NCBI GenBank assembly: GCA_945910035.1
Contig: OX246756.1
Location: 77,246,808-77,310,807, forward strand
Length of the DNA: 64,000 nucleotides
From: Brachypalpus laphriformis
Lineage: Eukaryota > Arthropoda > Insecta > Diptera > Syrphidae
Direction of reading: 5' to 3'
Part shown: one piece after another, positions 1 to 10,643 of the stretch
Layout of the letters: each line of letters starts with the position of its first letter
Position numbering within the stretch: position 1 is the stretch's first letter
Position numbers and translations under genes: made by a program
Notes under the pieces: generated by a model
The model's input: only the letters and a program-made list of their open reading frames with translations
What the model was told of the DNA's origin: nothing
Databases searched by the model: none

Positions 1-1000
1 CAGGACCAGAAGATGGGTCAAACTTAGCTCGTATAAATACTCCTTGAAGAACTACTTCAAAAATATGGTGTCTGCAAGCTAAGTAAGTATGTCTCGCCCA
101 GTTTGAATTTGCAACAGAACAAAAGCTCCGTTTACATGGCCGGTATTAGATGCAGTTGTGTCAAAAACAAAAGCTTCTACTTTTTCGAGCATTAACCAAT
201 CCTCCAGTACATTATACACAGCAGACGATACTTCAAAGCCAGTTCCAGCTGAAAGTTCTGGTACTCCAAGGAGTTGTTCTATTTTTGGAGCAGTTGCAAT
301 AATTGGAAGTCTGTCAACTTTTCCTTCGCCAGATATATCGGGGAAAAGTTTAGAGTCCCAGTGTATGATGGTAAGGCTTACACTCAAGTCGATAATTTTT
401 TTTTAGGGGCAGTAGCTGTTTGTTCACGAAAAAATTGACGGGAGAGTCTAATAGAGGTGCGGTTAATAACAAATTTGGAAGGATCTATGGAAGTGGCTTC
501 GATACAGGCTGTCAAGAGATGGACGGCATCTCTCTCACTTATCTTACATTTGTCGAGTACTGCTCTTTTCACGCTTGACGGACCAGGAACTGGTGAGTCA
601 GGGCTAGCATTTTTAACAACAATTTCTTGTTCCTCAGAAGAAGACGTAGAATACAGTTAGCAAATTTTTTCCAATAAAATATTAATATATTTAAAAAAAA
701 TAAATTACTGCCTACCTTCGTGAGAAATGGATGAACTTTGATCTTCTACTCGTTGTTTAGTTCTCATCTCGCGATTCTCCTTTCTTTTCTCCATAGCTGC
801 AAGTTATGCCGACCCAGGTCGGCCTTTTTGTCTTTGTAAGAGCAAAAGCTGTTTATCTTCTTCAATTTTCATCGAATCCAAGACTGATACATTAGAAATA
901 TCGAACAAATCGTTCAAAGTTTCTTCAAAAGCGAACTCTTTTTTTCTGTATGTCTCAGTGTAGTCTTAGTTTTTTCAATGTTTCGTAGATCTTCATAAAG
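1..1000 (-). pseudogene. Decayed transposase-like gene (DTT-motif family), left end of window
   Basis: On the minus strand an acidic, Ser-rich leader (about 660-600) is followed by ISERDAVHLL..A and FVINRTSIRL (572-384), then HWDSKL, VDRLPIIATAPKIEQLL, GTGFEVSSAV and FDTTASNTGHVNGA (387-79), then LACRHHIFEVVLQ at the left edge. I recognise this order from a widespread insect/hydrozoan transposon-derived family of hypothetical proteins; the Asp in the DTT block may be a DDE catalytic residue, which is inference. The frame shifts once in a T-run near 395-405 and again near 82. Upstream (about 900-718) another minus-strand stretch, RQKGRPGS then a stop, MEKRKENREM and SSSISHEG, could be the preceding exon: it ends at a GTAGGC donor-like site (around 715), and a pyrimidine-rich AG acceptor lies near 630-650. 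The gene continues off the window. The superfamily is not assigned. Confidence 0.55.
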
Positions 1001-1149
1001 TTTTTTAATAGCTTTAAACAATGGCAAAGCTCAGTACGGTACGTGTTAACGTAATCGTATAAATAAAAATAACATAATGTTTTTAGATGTAAAGGAACAA
1101 AAATAATGAGTGCTCGAAAAATAATTCCGAATTTGAAAAATAAGGACCA

Positions 1150-2590
1150 CTGACTCTTTTTAAGCTTACCAAGACCCCCTCAAGACGGCCGATTGAGACA
1201 GCTATTAACTATCTCTCAGAAAGTACAAAATCTCACTGAAAAAAGAGCAACGACGCTCCTGGAGACTTTTTTGTGACGGCATTGAAGAGTCCTCGGAAGT
1301 TGCAAGGCTGCGAAAAATCCTCTGTCTAAATCTAGTCTCTATCTCTATCTAGTCGTCTTCATACCTAAGGCAGGAAAAAGCTTACATGTGGAACCAAATG
1401 CTCTCCAATCTATCTGTCTATCGTCCTTTCTACTGAAAACGTTAGAAAGGCTAATTTATATCTACCTCGACAGAGCATTATCCCGGCTTTGCTTCGGGCG
1501 TCTTAATATGCAATATGCATATGAGGGAGTTTTTAAAAATGTCAGATTAAAGGCAGTTACCGGCGCACTTGCACACAGCTAAGCGGAGCATCGGCCAAAA
1601 GACTTGCCTGCTGCAGAACACTCCAAGGTGGAGTCTTGTCACCTCATCTATGAGATCTGGTAGTAAATGAGCTACTAGTGAGCCTGGATATGTCAGGTTG
1701 CAGAGTAAATGCCTATGCTGACGACGTTGCTATTTCTGCCTCAGGCAAACACCCAGGCACTCTCAGGTAAATCCTCCAATATGCTTTCCTTCGGCTCACC
1801 TAATGGGCCTCCAAATGTAGACTGGGGTTTAGCTCTTATAAAACAGAACTCGTTCTCTTAACGAGTAAATATAAAGTTGTCGTTATAGATCATCCTTCGA
1901 TTAATGTCACCAGATTCACCTTCATTGAAAACGCAAAATTTATTTTGGACAAAAAACTAAACTCGAAGGCCAATCTAGCTTTCCATTCCTGTAGAAAGTC
2001 CATAGACAGGAGCTGGGGTATAAACCCTCAAATCATTCGCTCGCTGTATGTGTCCGTTATAAGGCCCATACTACTCTATGGCGTGATTGTATGGTGGCCT
2101 GCTCTTGATAGGGCTGTCAATCTCGATCAACTAACTAAGGTGCAAAGATCTGCATGCATACGTATCAGTGGTGTACTGAGAACTACTTCCTCTGTGGCAC
2201 TGGATATTTTGTTCCATCTGCCCTTAGATATTTTCGGCATACAGATTGTGGCAATTGCGGCCATCCCTCTAAAAGCCTCCTCGCAGCGGTCCAGCTATCG
2301 TATTGGCCTCTTCTCGATCCTTAATCTTCTCAACTTCACACACAGAAATACCGACTACACCTCGACGAAACCGAGATTTGAATAAAACTTTCGTACGAGT
2401 GTCCCTAAACAGGATGAATGAGATAACTATCCCTATGATGATGGTAGTTCGGTTCACTTCTTTACAGATGGCTCTGAGACCAATGGTGTGGTGGGTTGTG
2501 GTGTTTTCTCCGAAAATATCAACCTGAGCATGTCTTTCCGCTTCCGAGATCACTGTAGCATTTTTCATGTGGAAATCATGTCGATAGCCT
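1150..2590 (+). mobile_element. LOA-type non-LTR retrotransposon, decayed (linker, RT, RNase H start)
   Basis: Pieces appear in the expected order but in several frames. A pre-RT linker with WRLFCDGIEESSEVARLRK lies near 1245-1320. An RT finger block with LSSFLLKTLERLIYIYL lies at 1388-1480. The catalytic AYADDVAIS is at 1711-1737. A thumb/connection block at 1945-2270 reads RSLYVSVIRPILLYGVIVWW and RISGVLRTTSSVALDILFHLP. An RNase H start near 2455-2580 reads FFTDGSETNGVVGCGVF. RNase H downstream of RT is typical of the LOA/I group, and the I-clade LLYGV.VWW motif fits. At least one deletion (about 1320-1380) and several frameshifts are present. The 3' end of RNase H is missing because an RTE element starts at about 2640. 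No target-site duplication was found, so both ends are approximate. Confidence 0.75.
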
Positions 2591-2639
2591 AACCACAGAT
2601 AGGAGAATAGCTCAACGTGTAATATTTTGAGACAGATCT

Positions 2640-5250
2640 GGCCTTAACTGGGTTTCGAAACAACCAAAAGCCTCGGATAAGGATGACTCAACTAATGACG
2701 ACCCTAGCAAACGAAATAAGGACAACGACCTTCGGATGGATCTGTACATGGAATGTTCTGACACTTTACAGACCACGTGCAGCCGAACAACTAGCAGAGG
2801 CCCAAGACCGCTATAAAGCAGATATTATCGCCATCCAGGAAGTTCGATGGGATGGGCCGGGCAAAAAGAGGATGAAAAACTGTGACATCTACTACGGTGA
2901 TTGCTACAGAGGCAACAAGCAACGCTTATTCGGATGCGGATTTGTCATACGCGGCAGACTTAGGCAAGAAGTCTTAAGCTTCCGACACGTAAGCGAGCGT
3001 ATTATGACTATACGGATCAAGGCTAAATTCGCTAACATAAGCCTAAAATGTGTTTATGCCTCCACGGAAGAAAAGGACCCTGCCACCAAAGAGTGTTTCT
3101 ACGAGCTCCTCGACAAAACATACGAGCAATGTCCTAAATACGACATTAAAATCGCATTGGGCGATTTTAACGCCAAAATAGGAAAGGAGGACGTCTTTGG
3201 TAGGGCAGCCGGTAAGCATAGCCTACACCACACCACGTCTGATAACGAACTAAGGCTAACTGATTTCGCTGTGGAGCGAAATGTCAGCATAGGAAGCACA
3301 TTTCCTCATCTCGATATTCTTAAGCAGACATGCCGGTCCAATGATCATGTAACGATCAACCAAATTGATCATGTTGCGATCGACGCAAGGCATGCCTCCA
3401 GTATTCTGGATGTCCGGACCTTCCGAGCGGCCAACATAGACTTGGATCATTACCTTGTTGTAGCCAAGGTACGAATGCGGATATCCTAAACTGAGCAATT
3501 AAGTAGAATCACAGTGAGAAAATTTAACGTCGAAAAGTTACAATCGCAAGAGACCGCCAGACTCTTCGCTGAACGCGTATCCCGAAATCTCTCAATCACC
3601 CCTATGCCGCCAGCATCAAGTGCTGAAGGCCGAAGAGTGACAACGCTGCCAACATGCCATCAGAAACGCCGCGACTGATGTGCTGGGTCTCGCTCGCCCA
3701 CCACCGTGAAACCCCTGGTTTGGTGAAGAATGCCGGCGAGTGCATGCAGCAAAACAAGAGGCATACAAAGCGGCGCTGCAAAGGAATACGAGAGCTGCTC
3801 GTGATCACCGAATCGAACATCGGTTTCTTCAAAAGAAGAAGAAAGAGCATGAGAAGCACGCGTTTGAGAATATAGAGAGTTTATACTCCAGGAACGTACG
3901 GAAGTTTTAGCAAAAGATAAAAGGAACGTGTCAGAGTAGCAATACCCCTACAGAAACCTGTAGAGATGAAAATAGAAACCTCGTAGTAGAATCACAGTCG
4001 GTGCTGAGAATATGGAAAAACTACTTCTGCAGACTGTATAACGGCGACGAAGACCAACATCCCGCTGTCAGGCAGAATGAACCATTCAACATAGACGACG
4101 ATAGTCAAAATTTCCATCCACCCGACCAAAACGAAGTGAGGATAACAATATCCAAGCTAAAATCCAACAAGGCTGCTGGACCTGACGGCTTACCAGCCGA
4201 ACTTTTCAAGGCAGCTGGGGATGAATTGGTAGAGTGCATACATCAACTCATCTCTAAGATTTGGTCAGACGAGTGTATGCGTGATAAATGGAATCTCAGC
4301 ATCGTTTGCCCGATCCACAAGAAATGAGACCCCATCAACTGCGCCAATTATATAGGCATCAGTCTCCTCAACATTGCATACAAGATCTTTTCTGCGATAT
4401 TGTGTGAACGCCTGAAACCTTTTATCAACAGCCTGATTGGACCCTATCAGTGCAGTTTCAGGCCAGAAAAGTCCACCATCGATCAAATCTTCACACTTCG
4501 GCAGATCCCGGAGAAAACCTAAGAATTCCATATCGATATTCATCACCTCTTTATCGATTTCAAGGCCGCCTATGACAGCATCTATAGGGAAGTTGCTTTA
4601 TGGAGCCATGCATAGTTTTCACATCCCTGCCAAACTAGTCCATCTGTGCAGGCTGACGATGGAGAACGCTTGCTGCTCCATCACGGTCGGTAATGACCTC
4701 ACCGAGACCTTTGATGTCAAAAAATATTTTAGACAAGGTGACGCGCTGTCATGTGACTTCTTTAATATTGTACTTGAACGGATTGTGCGGAACTTACAAG
4801 CCAACACCGGAGGCACAATCTGTCAAAAGTCTGTACAACTGCTTGCATACGCTAACGATATAGACATTATCGGAAGAGCTCAGCGGGCTGTCACCGCTGC
4901 GTTGACGGGTTTTGGAGGAGAAGATTCAATCACGAACTATACGAGCTGTACAGCGACATCGACCTAGCCAAAAAAAACTGTCTATTGGACACCTAAGATG
5001 GCTAGGATATGTAGAGCGAATTGACACCAACGCTCCGGCCCGCAGAGTCCTTGAATCTAACCCCGTGGGTCGACGCAGTAGAGGGAATCATCGCCATAGA
5101 TGGCGCGTACAAGTTCAAGGGGATCTCGACCAACTTGGAGTGCGCAACTGGAGGCATTTAGCTAAAGACCGAGCTAAATGGAGAGGCTTGTTGGTTGAGG
5201 CCCAGGTTCACCCCGAACTGCAGCGCCGATTCAGTCACCAATAGCTGCTC
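2640..5250 (+). mobile_element. RTE-type non-LTR retrotransposon, family A (EN + RT), inactive
   Basis: The endonuclease domain is open from 2683 to 3489: TWNVLTLYR, AIQEVRWDG, ALGDFNAKIG, INQIDHVAID and LDHYLVVAK (the usual D-H pair). After a degraded linker, RT resumes at 4001 with LKSNKAAGPDGLPAELFK, then CANYIGISLLNIAYKIF, FIDFKAAYDS and GDALSCDFFNI in shifted frames. The catalytic box reads YAND (4848-4859) instead of YADD. The stop at 4325-4327 (TGA) and further shifts break the gene. The C-terminal block LRWLGYVERIDTNAPARRV, then LGVRNWRHLAKDRAKW (4990-5244), is the RTE tail. Between about 4905 and 4935 the palm is joined directly to the tail, so the thumb is deleted. A second copy of the same tail lies on the minus strand at 50360-50810. 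Confidence 0.8.
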
Positions 5251-5273
5251 TACCTACACCAGAACGCGGAGCA

Positions 5274-5415
5274 GGCGGGCGCCTTGTGTGCAAAGGTACT
5301 CGCCACCTTTGTATTTCAGGTCGTAAGCGCAAAACAAGCAAGGAGTGCATGTGGTGCACAAGGCCAGTATGCGATCAGCACTGGAAAAATTTAGCAAAAT
5401 GCCTCGCCTGTGTCG
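5274..5415 (+). pseudogene. Orphan piggyBac-type C-terminal cysteine-rich domain
   Basis: One forward frame reads a short Cys/His cluster: LVCKGTRHLC, a basic linker KRKTSK, then ECMWCTRPVCDQH, then AKCLAC. The spacing C-x2-C-x4-C-x2-H and the following C-x2-C match the cysteine-rich domain that ends piggyBac transposases, which binds element ends. Upstream, in place of the DDD catalytic core, sits the end of an RTE LINE, so only the last 45 or so codons survive. The frame stops soon after (TAA near 5429). No TTAA-flanked terminal repeat was identified. A different zinc-finger protein tail remains possible. Confidence 0.45.
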
Positions 5416-5589
5416 CTGCCGATCCGTAATTGCTATCACAATTGACCTAGTAATCTACATTACTATTACTTGTTTGTTTTCAAATAAAAAGAATATGGAA
5501 AACTGTATCTTTTTCCAATATCTGTGTTGGAAAAATATGTATTTTTTATTCTTAAAATAGTTTTTTTTATACAATTAAAAAAAAAAAGA

Positions 5590-6480
5590 CAAAAAGTAGA
5601 TCATGATGAAGGGCTAGTCAAAATCGGACAAAAAGACGCTAAAGAATTTGCATCGATGAAGAAGAGCTGGCTAGGGAAACTACTAGGTACCCAAACAAAC
5701 CAACTTCTTCTTCCTTTTATCAGCGAGGTTATGATCCGAAAACTAGGGATCACAACCCTCCCACTTCACCGCATTTCTACTGATCCGCCTGTGGGGTTCG
5801 CCACGCCAAAACTTGTGTCGTCCCGAGATTACACCGCTTCAACTCAATCGTCTTAAAAAAAAACTGCATCAGTTACAACTGCAACTGGTACCACCCACCA
5901 CCGGCCTCCACCAATTGTAGTAACAGACGTCGTGAACTATCAACAACTGTACTCATTGCTCAAGAAGCATATCGGGGGAGATTTCATAATTAAATCAACC
6001 GACAAAAATGCTTACAAATTAAATATATGTGATGCCAATGATTATAAAAACCTAACAAGAATGCTCAATGAGACAGGAACAACTTGGCATTCATATGAGG
6101 ACAAACAAACAAAGCAGATCAAGGTCATAATAAAAGATTTACACAGCAGCTGCCAACCTGAGCTAATCATTTCAGATTTACAACACCAAGGCCTAGAAGT
6201 CTTGAATCGACAGAAGATATTAAAAAGATCTATGAAATAAATAAGGTGTTAATTACTATTGTGAAAATAGACTGATCCCACAATGCAAAAACTGTCATTG
6301 TTTCGGGCACACTAAGAATAATTGTTTTAGGCCACCTAAGTGCGTTAAATGTGCAGGGAATCATAGTACACTTGAATGTTCCAAACCGCGAGAAGAAGTA
6401 CCCAAATGCAGCAACTGCAATGGGGAACATCTAGCCAGCTACCGTGGTTGCTTAGTTGCAAAAGAGCTGCAAAAATAGAG
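5590..6480 (+). pseudogene. Jockey-type LINE ORF1 (gag-like, three zinc knuckles), broken
   Basis: The segment 5932-6240 reads a pre-knuckle domain with FIIKSTDKNAYKLNI, DYKNLTRMLNETGTTWHSY and KVIIKDLH, matching the region before the CCHC motifs in Jockey ORF1 proteins that package element RNA. The next 200 bases, in another frame (6275-6476), give three Cys/His knuckles: CKNCHCFGHTKNNC, CVKCAGNHSTLEC and CSNCNGEHLASYRGC, ending in KELQK and a stop. The part before 5932 (5590-5930) stays basic and low-complexity and is interrupted by a small RTE-derived insertion (5704-5802). A frameshift lies near 6240-6260. This is the 5' gene of the element whose ORF2 appears at 8400-9568 and 17390-18483. 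Confidence 0.75.
5704..5802 (-). repeat. 100-bp RTE 3'-end unit (minus copy)
   Basis: The reverse complement matches the last ~100 bp of the full-length RTE at 37042-40538, from the codons just before its stop through the short 3' UTR to the GAA tail, with about four differences by eye. It begins at GGCGAACCCC, the same point as the copy at 49143-49242, and shares with that copy a C-to-T change (GGGTTGTG) relative to the full-length element. It sits inside Jockey ORF1. No convincing target-site duplication was seen. Confidence 0.8.
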
Positions 6481-6683
6481 AAACAACATTACAAATAAAA
6501 AAACTAAAGAAGTAGATTCCATTCATATAAGTAAAGAGACAAACGTCATGAGTGAAAACTTAAAGAACTAGATGGAAAACTTACTTCAAATTTTGCAGAA
6601 ATAGCTTAAAATGCAATCCAAATATATACACGTTCTAAATATAAAGATGAAAACTTACTTTTAACAGTACTAAAAAAACTATA

Positions 6684-8368
6684 CTCTGTCCAACATAAGT
6701 TGGCAGTACAGGGAAGATAGGGATGTTTGTCTCTCATTCGCACTCCTTTGTTTTCCGTAAGGTACTATTCTAACAAAAGCTCTTACAGGGTCTCCGTAGT
6801 AAGCAATTCAAAATAGCAAAAATCTGAAAGAATATTATGTAGGGCTATCGTCCTTTTTTTTAGATTGAAATTTTCATTTAATTTGTTTTATTGATAAAAA
6901 ATAACAATTCTTAAAAAACTACCTGTCTTAAAAACACAAATTGCACAAAACTCAAAAAAAAAATACACCTTTTAAAAATACAATTTACATAAAAACACTT
7001 AACTTCACATTAGTATCACAATCCAAATTTAGAAAATTACCCGTAACATCAAAAACTAACCGCGAGCTACGAAAACCTACGCAAATAAACTTTTTCCTTA
7101 AAGAAAATAGCTTACAATTTTGTAACTGCATTTTAACGTATTTTCTACACATTAAAAGAAATGCAAAAAATCAAAACAAGATCTCCACGATAACACTTAT
7201 CATAAAAGCTCCTCAACAGAAACCCAAGGAAAAAAAACTAAACGAATTACCAAACGGACACTGGTAACTCTGAATGCACATCAATTTAATGGGGGTTGAA
7301 TCAGTGCTGCCAGATCGTGGTAAATTTACCTTTCCGTGGTAAATTTCAACTCCAATTTTGAGCATATGGTAAAAAGGTAATATTTTCCGTTTTCCATACA
7401 AAAAAGGGCAATTCTACTCACAAATTTGTCTTCTCACTCATTCTGACTGCAATAGTCAGTAATAAATTCAGCACATAACTAGAAATGGGTAGTTTTACCG
7501 ATCTCACGTATTTGGTGATTGTATGCGTAGCGATCTATTATTGTTGTGTGGCAATTCTTAATACATGTAAGGGAATACGGAATTATAAGTTTCATGTACA
7601 CACTGTACACAACAGCTTATGATTTTATTTTGAAAGTAATTCTTCTAGCAATACAAGGATTCTTTCAATTGTAGCAGATGTAAAAAATAAAAAAAGGAAT
7701 AGGTTTAATGGTGGTTTGCTTAACAGTATTTGTAAAATAAGATCTTTCTTTCAGGAACATTATTGTAGAATCAAACATTACATTTAAGAATTTTATTTTT
7801 ATAAAAAAAAATCATTTATCCAAAATTCAGATGCAGGTACATAAATAAATATTTAAGTACAGACAGGTTTAAAAAAAAAATAATTGGCTTGCAGTTGTTT
7901 TCTAGAAGATCGCTTGGCGCCTTTTCGCTCATTTTTTTTAGTTGTATTATTTTGCATGGTAATTTAAAAAAAAGGAAAAATCTTCGTTAGTTTTGTGGTT
8001 TTACTTTAATTCCGCTTCGTGCTTTTGTGGTGCTCTTATAACCTTGAAAGTCATTTTGTAATTGTGTGGGAAATTTTTGGTGGAAATGGTAAATTTTTAT
8101 CCATCTTGTGGTATTTTTCTTGAAAAAAGTCTGGCAGCACTGGGTTGAATAGCAGTAGCCACAGGCCACAGCCAATCAGTGCACACTCAGATGTGCGCTG
8201 AATAAGACGTATGTGGTTTACGTCAGATGCAATTGGAAATTCACTGGCGGGTAAGCACTTTTTATGGGGGGTTTATTTCAATTTAGTATGGTGCAAAAAT
8301 ATGGCATGCTACTGATTTTGAAAAAGCTTTCCCATAAGACGTGCACTGCCAATTTATGTTGGACAGAG
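6684..8368. mobile_element. Non-autonomous TIR DNA transposon with TA target duplication, inside Jockey
   Basis: The left end CTCTGTCCAACATAAGTTGG (6684-6703) and the inverted right end GGACAGAG (8361-8368) belong to an imperfect terminal inverted repeat of about 26 bp: 6684-6709 pairs with 8341-8368, with two or three mismatches. Both sides carry TA (6682-6683 and 8369-8370), as for Tc1/mariner/pogo-type integration. The element interrupts the spacer between ORF1 and ORF2 of the Jockey LINE. Without the nested hAT MITE (7302-8142 plus its 8-bp duplication) it would be about 836 bp. I see no transposase; the forward Lys/Asn-rich frame at 6941-7267 is low-complexity and has no domain. Confidence 0.75.
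7302..8142. mobile_element. hAT-type MITE with perfect 8-bp target duplication
   Basis: The ends are CAGTGCTGCCAGA (7302-7314) and its exact reverse complement TCTGGCAGCACTG (8130-8142). The flanks are identical 8-mers GGTTGAAT (7294-7301 and 8143-8150). A CAGTG start and an 8-bp duplication are the signature of hAT transposons. The 841-bp body is AT-rich and has no transposase, so it depended on a transposase made elsewhere. GTGGTA recurs close to both ends (near 7317, 7337 and 8109), possibly subterminal binding repeats. It lies inside the TA-flanked TIR element, so it is the younger of the two. Confidence 0.9.
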
Positions 8369-8399
8369 TAGAGATGAGCAACACAAATTTATGTCCAGC

Positions 8400-9568
8400 T
8401 TGCAAATGCGTCTAGAAAAAATCGATCATTTCTTACAAATTTCAACTCATGGTTAATTTTTTTAAAATTATGTTATAGAACGCAAACGGCCTTCTTAATC
8501 ATAAAGATTACTCGAAATAGAGAAAATCGACATATGCTTGGTTTCCGAAACATATTTTGCAGACCAAACTTATTTCAAAATTAAAAACTACGAAACATAC
8601 TATACAAATCAACCATTTAACAATGCAAGAGGAGGAAGCGCAATAATTATAACAAAAAAAACAAACAAAATTTCGAAGAAGATAAGATACGTACGGAAGA
8701 GTTTCAAGCAACAACTGTATCTGTCATAACCAAACATCAACAATTACCTCTTACGTCAGCTTACAGCCCACCAAAGCATAAAATCAATTGCGAACAGTAC
8801 ACAAATCTAATATTAAAGCACAAAAATCGCTTCATAATGGGTGGCGATTTTAATGCGAAACATACACATTGGGGCTCCAGATTAACCACAACAAAAGGAC
8901 GTGAGCTATTAAAAGCAATTCAAATGGAGGGATGCGATTTTATCTCCACTGGTAAGCCAACATTTTGGCCCACAGATAGAGATAAAATCCCAGACTTAAT
9001 TGACTTCTTCGTAATAAAACAGGTTTCAAAAAACTTTCTCTTAATAGAAGAGGGAAGAGATTTGAATTCTGATCACTCCCCAATATATTTGACTTTTAGC
9101 GAATGCGTTATTATGGCAAATCCGAATCTACATTTCACCAACGAACATACAGATTGGCAACATTTTCAAGCTCTGCTGGATCGAAACTTAAAATTTAACA
9201 AGCTTTTAACTAGCAAAAAAGAACTAGAGAGCGAAGTACTTAACTTTACTGAATAAATACAAAATGCAGCCTGAAAAAGTACCCCTCTTGTCAAACAAAG
9301 GCCAATTGAAGTTAAATACCCAAAACTTATAATGAATCTGATAGCTGAAAAGAGAAAGATTAGAAAAAAATGGCAACAAACGAGATATCCGCTCTATAAG
9401 TCACAGCTCAATAGATTGACTGAACTAATAAGAGGTCAGCTAAATGCGTTGAAAAACCAATCATTTCACCGATTTGTAAGTGAGCTGACGGCCGATAAGC
9501 AAACAGAATACTCTCTTTGGAAGTCTACCAAACACCTAAAACGTCCTATACGACAAAAACCACCTTTA
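8400..9568 (+). pseudogene. Jockey ORF2, first part: endonuclease and start of RT linker
   Basis: The reading resumes after the TIR element with NANGLLNHKD (about 8479), then IDICLVSETYFADQTYFKIK and ARGGSAIII (8520-8660). After a frameshift comes MGGDFNAKHTHWGSR (8837) with TKGRELL, IPDLIDFFV and LNSDHSPIYLTF (the SDH motif), the APE-type nuclease that nicks the target. A linker with EKRKIRKKWQQTRYPLYKSQLNRL and YSLWKSTKHLKRP (9332-9568) leads toward RT. The gene is then cut by an errantivirus; the continuation is at 17390. Frameshifts occur near 8480-8520, 8730-8830 and 9256-9330. Confidence 0.8.
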
Positions 9569-9987
9569 AGTGTTATGCGCATGCATATCAGAATTGTATG
9601 ATCAGCAAAGTTATAGTGATATGTCTAACGGAAGCACGTTTGCAACGTTGCAAATGTGTTTACTTAGTTTCAATTCAGGCATCTTCAATGCACGCGCACA
9701 ATATTTTGTGCTTACTATGCTTTCGAACGAACAAACAAAGAAACAAAGTATGGAGTCATATTCCACACATGATCCGAGCAAATGTGCTGATCTGCAGTTC
9801 TGTACTGTGCGTGGGCTTCTCCCTCATAGAAATCGATAACTACATAAGTCGAGTTGTCAACAAACCTCCAACCCGAGCACACGCAAGTTTTAATCGTTAA
9901 ATAAAAACCCCACATTTTAAGATAATGAAAAGATTCTCTTTTATTTAAACAAAAATCTTCTCCCTTAAGAAAGGCGCGCATAATATA
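9569..9987 (+). repeat. Errantivirus 5' LTR
   Basis: The right part (9756-9987) matches the 3' LTR almost perfectly. The left part (9569-9755) has no counterpart in the truncated 3' LTR, but it lies between the broken Jockey frame and the shared part and starts AGTG, as LTRs of this group usually do. That start is therefore inferred. It ends ...GCGCGCATAATATA. A polyadenylation signal AATAAA lies at 9900-9905. A minus-strand open frame across both LTRs is an accidental frame. Confidence 0.75.
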
Positions 9988-9989
9988 TT

Positions 9990-10001
9990 TGGTGGCAGCG
10001 G
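9990..10001 (+). promoter_or_regulatory. Possible primer-binding site
   Basis: TGGTGGCAGCGG starts two bases after the LTR, where a tRNA 3' end should pair to prime minus-strand DNA. It begins with the required TGG and resembles the complement of an initiator-tRNA-like 3' end. The primer tRNA is not firmly identified. Confidence 0.35.
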
Positions 10002-10643
10002 TAAAATATTGTGTAAAGTCGAGATAGCATCTAAATTTCTCTGATTGCTATCATAGTAATTCGACACATTTACACCACAAACGATAAATAAAGTCGTGTA
10101 CCGGTTGTAGAATAATAAATAATAAAGTTGTGTACCATTTGTAAAATATAAAACTGCTCAAAGAGTGAAAAAAGGGGAAAACTGTGCAGTGACTCGGGAC
10201 AAAAAAAATAAATAAAGAAGAATAAAAATTAACAAACGTGAAAAAAACAGCATCAAAGCAGCATATGAGCAAAAGCAGCATATCACCCAGAGGACAACTA
10301 ACTATAAGCAAACAGCATAGCAGCAACGAGAGGACAACTACAAGAAATAGCAGCAAGCAGCAGTAGCAGCAACGAGATAGCAATATCAGCAAAACAGCAA
10401 TAGCATCAACGGGAGGACGATTACAAGCAACAATGGCAAAATATGTTATCTTAGTCTTCATGTAAGTTATAGTCTAGTAAACAATTTAAATATAGTGTGA
10501 ACTAACGTATTAAAACAAAGTGTTTAAAAAAAATAAAAAAAACAAGCGTATACTGTCGGTAATAGCTTATTATCGAAAATTTAAAAAAAAAGAGTTTAAT
10601 AATCAGATATTGTAAAAGAAAAAAAAAAAAGAAAATTTATATC
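10002..10643 (+). other. Errantivirus untranslated leader, AGC-rich
   Basis: This 640-bp leader between the LTR and the gag ATG has no domain. From 10255 to 10440 it is built of degenerate AGC/CAG units, with recurring AACGAGAGGACAACTA-like phrases, so it may have grown by slippage or hold repeated protein-binding sites. I see no clear Su(Hw)-type array. The Leu/Cys-rich minus-strand frame here is a by-product of the CAG repeats. Confidence 0.5.

Noticed and set aside
6941..7267. 108-codon Lys/Asn-rich forward frame as a transposase
   Set aside because: Low-complexity composition in AT-rich DNA, no helix-turn-helix or DDE motif.
9715..9981. 88-codon minus-strand frame, repeated at 17156-17383
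   Set aside because: It is the antisense of the two LTRs; the repeat explains the similarity and no domain is present.
10051..10461. Leu/Cys-rich 136-codon minus frame resembling a membrane protein
   Set aside because: It is the antisense of the AGC-rich viral leader; the hydrophobic composition comes from the CAG repeats.
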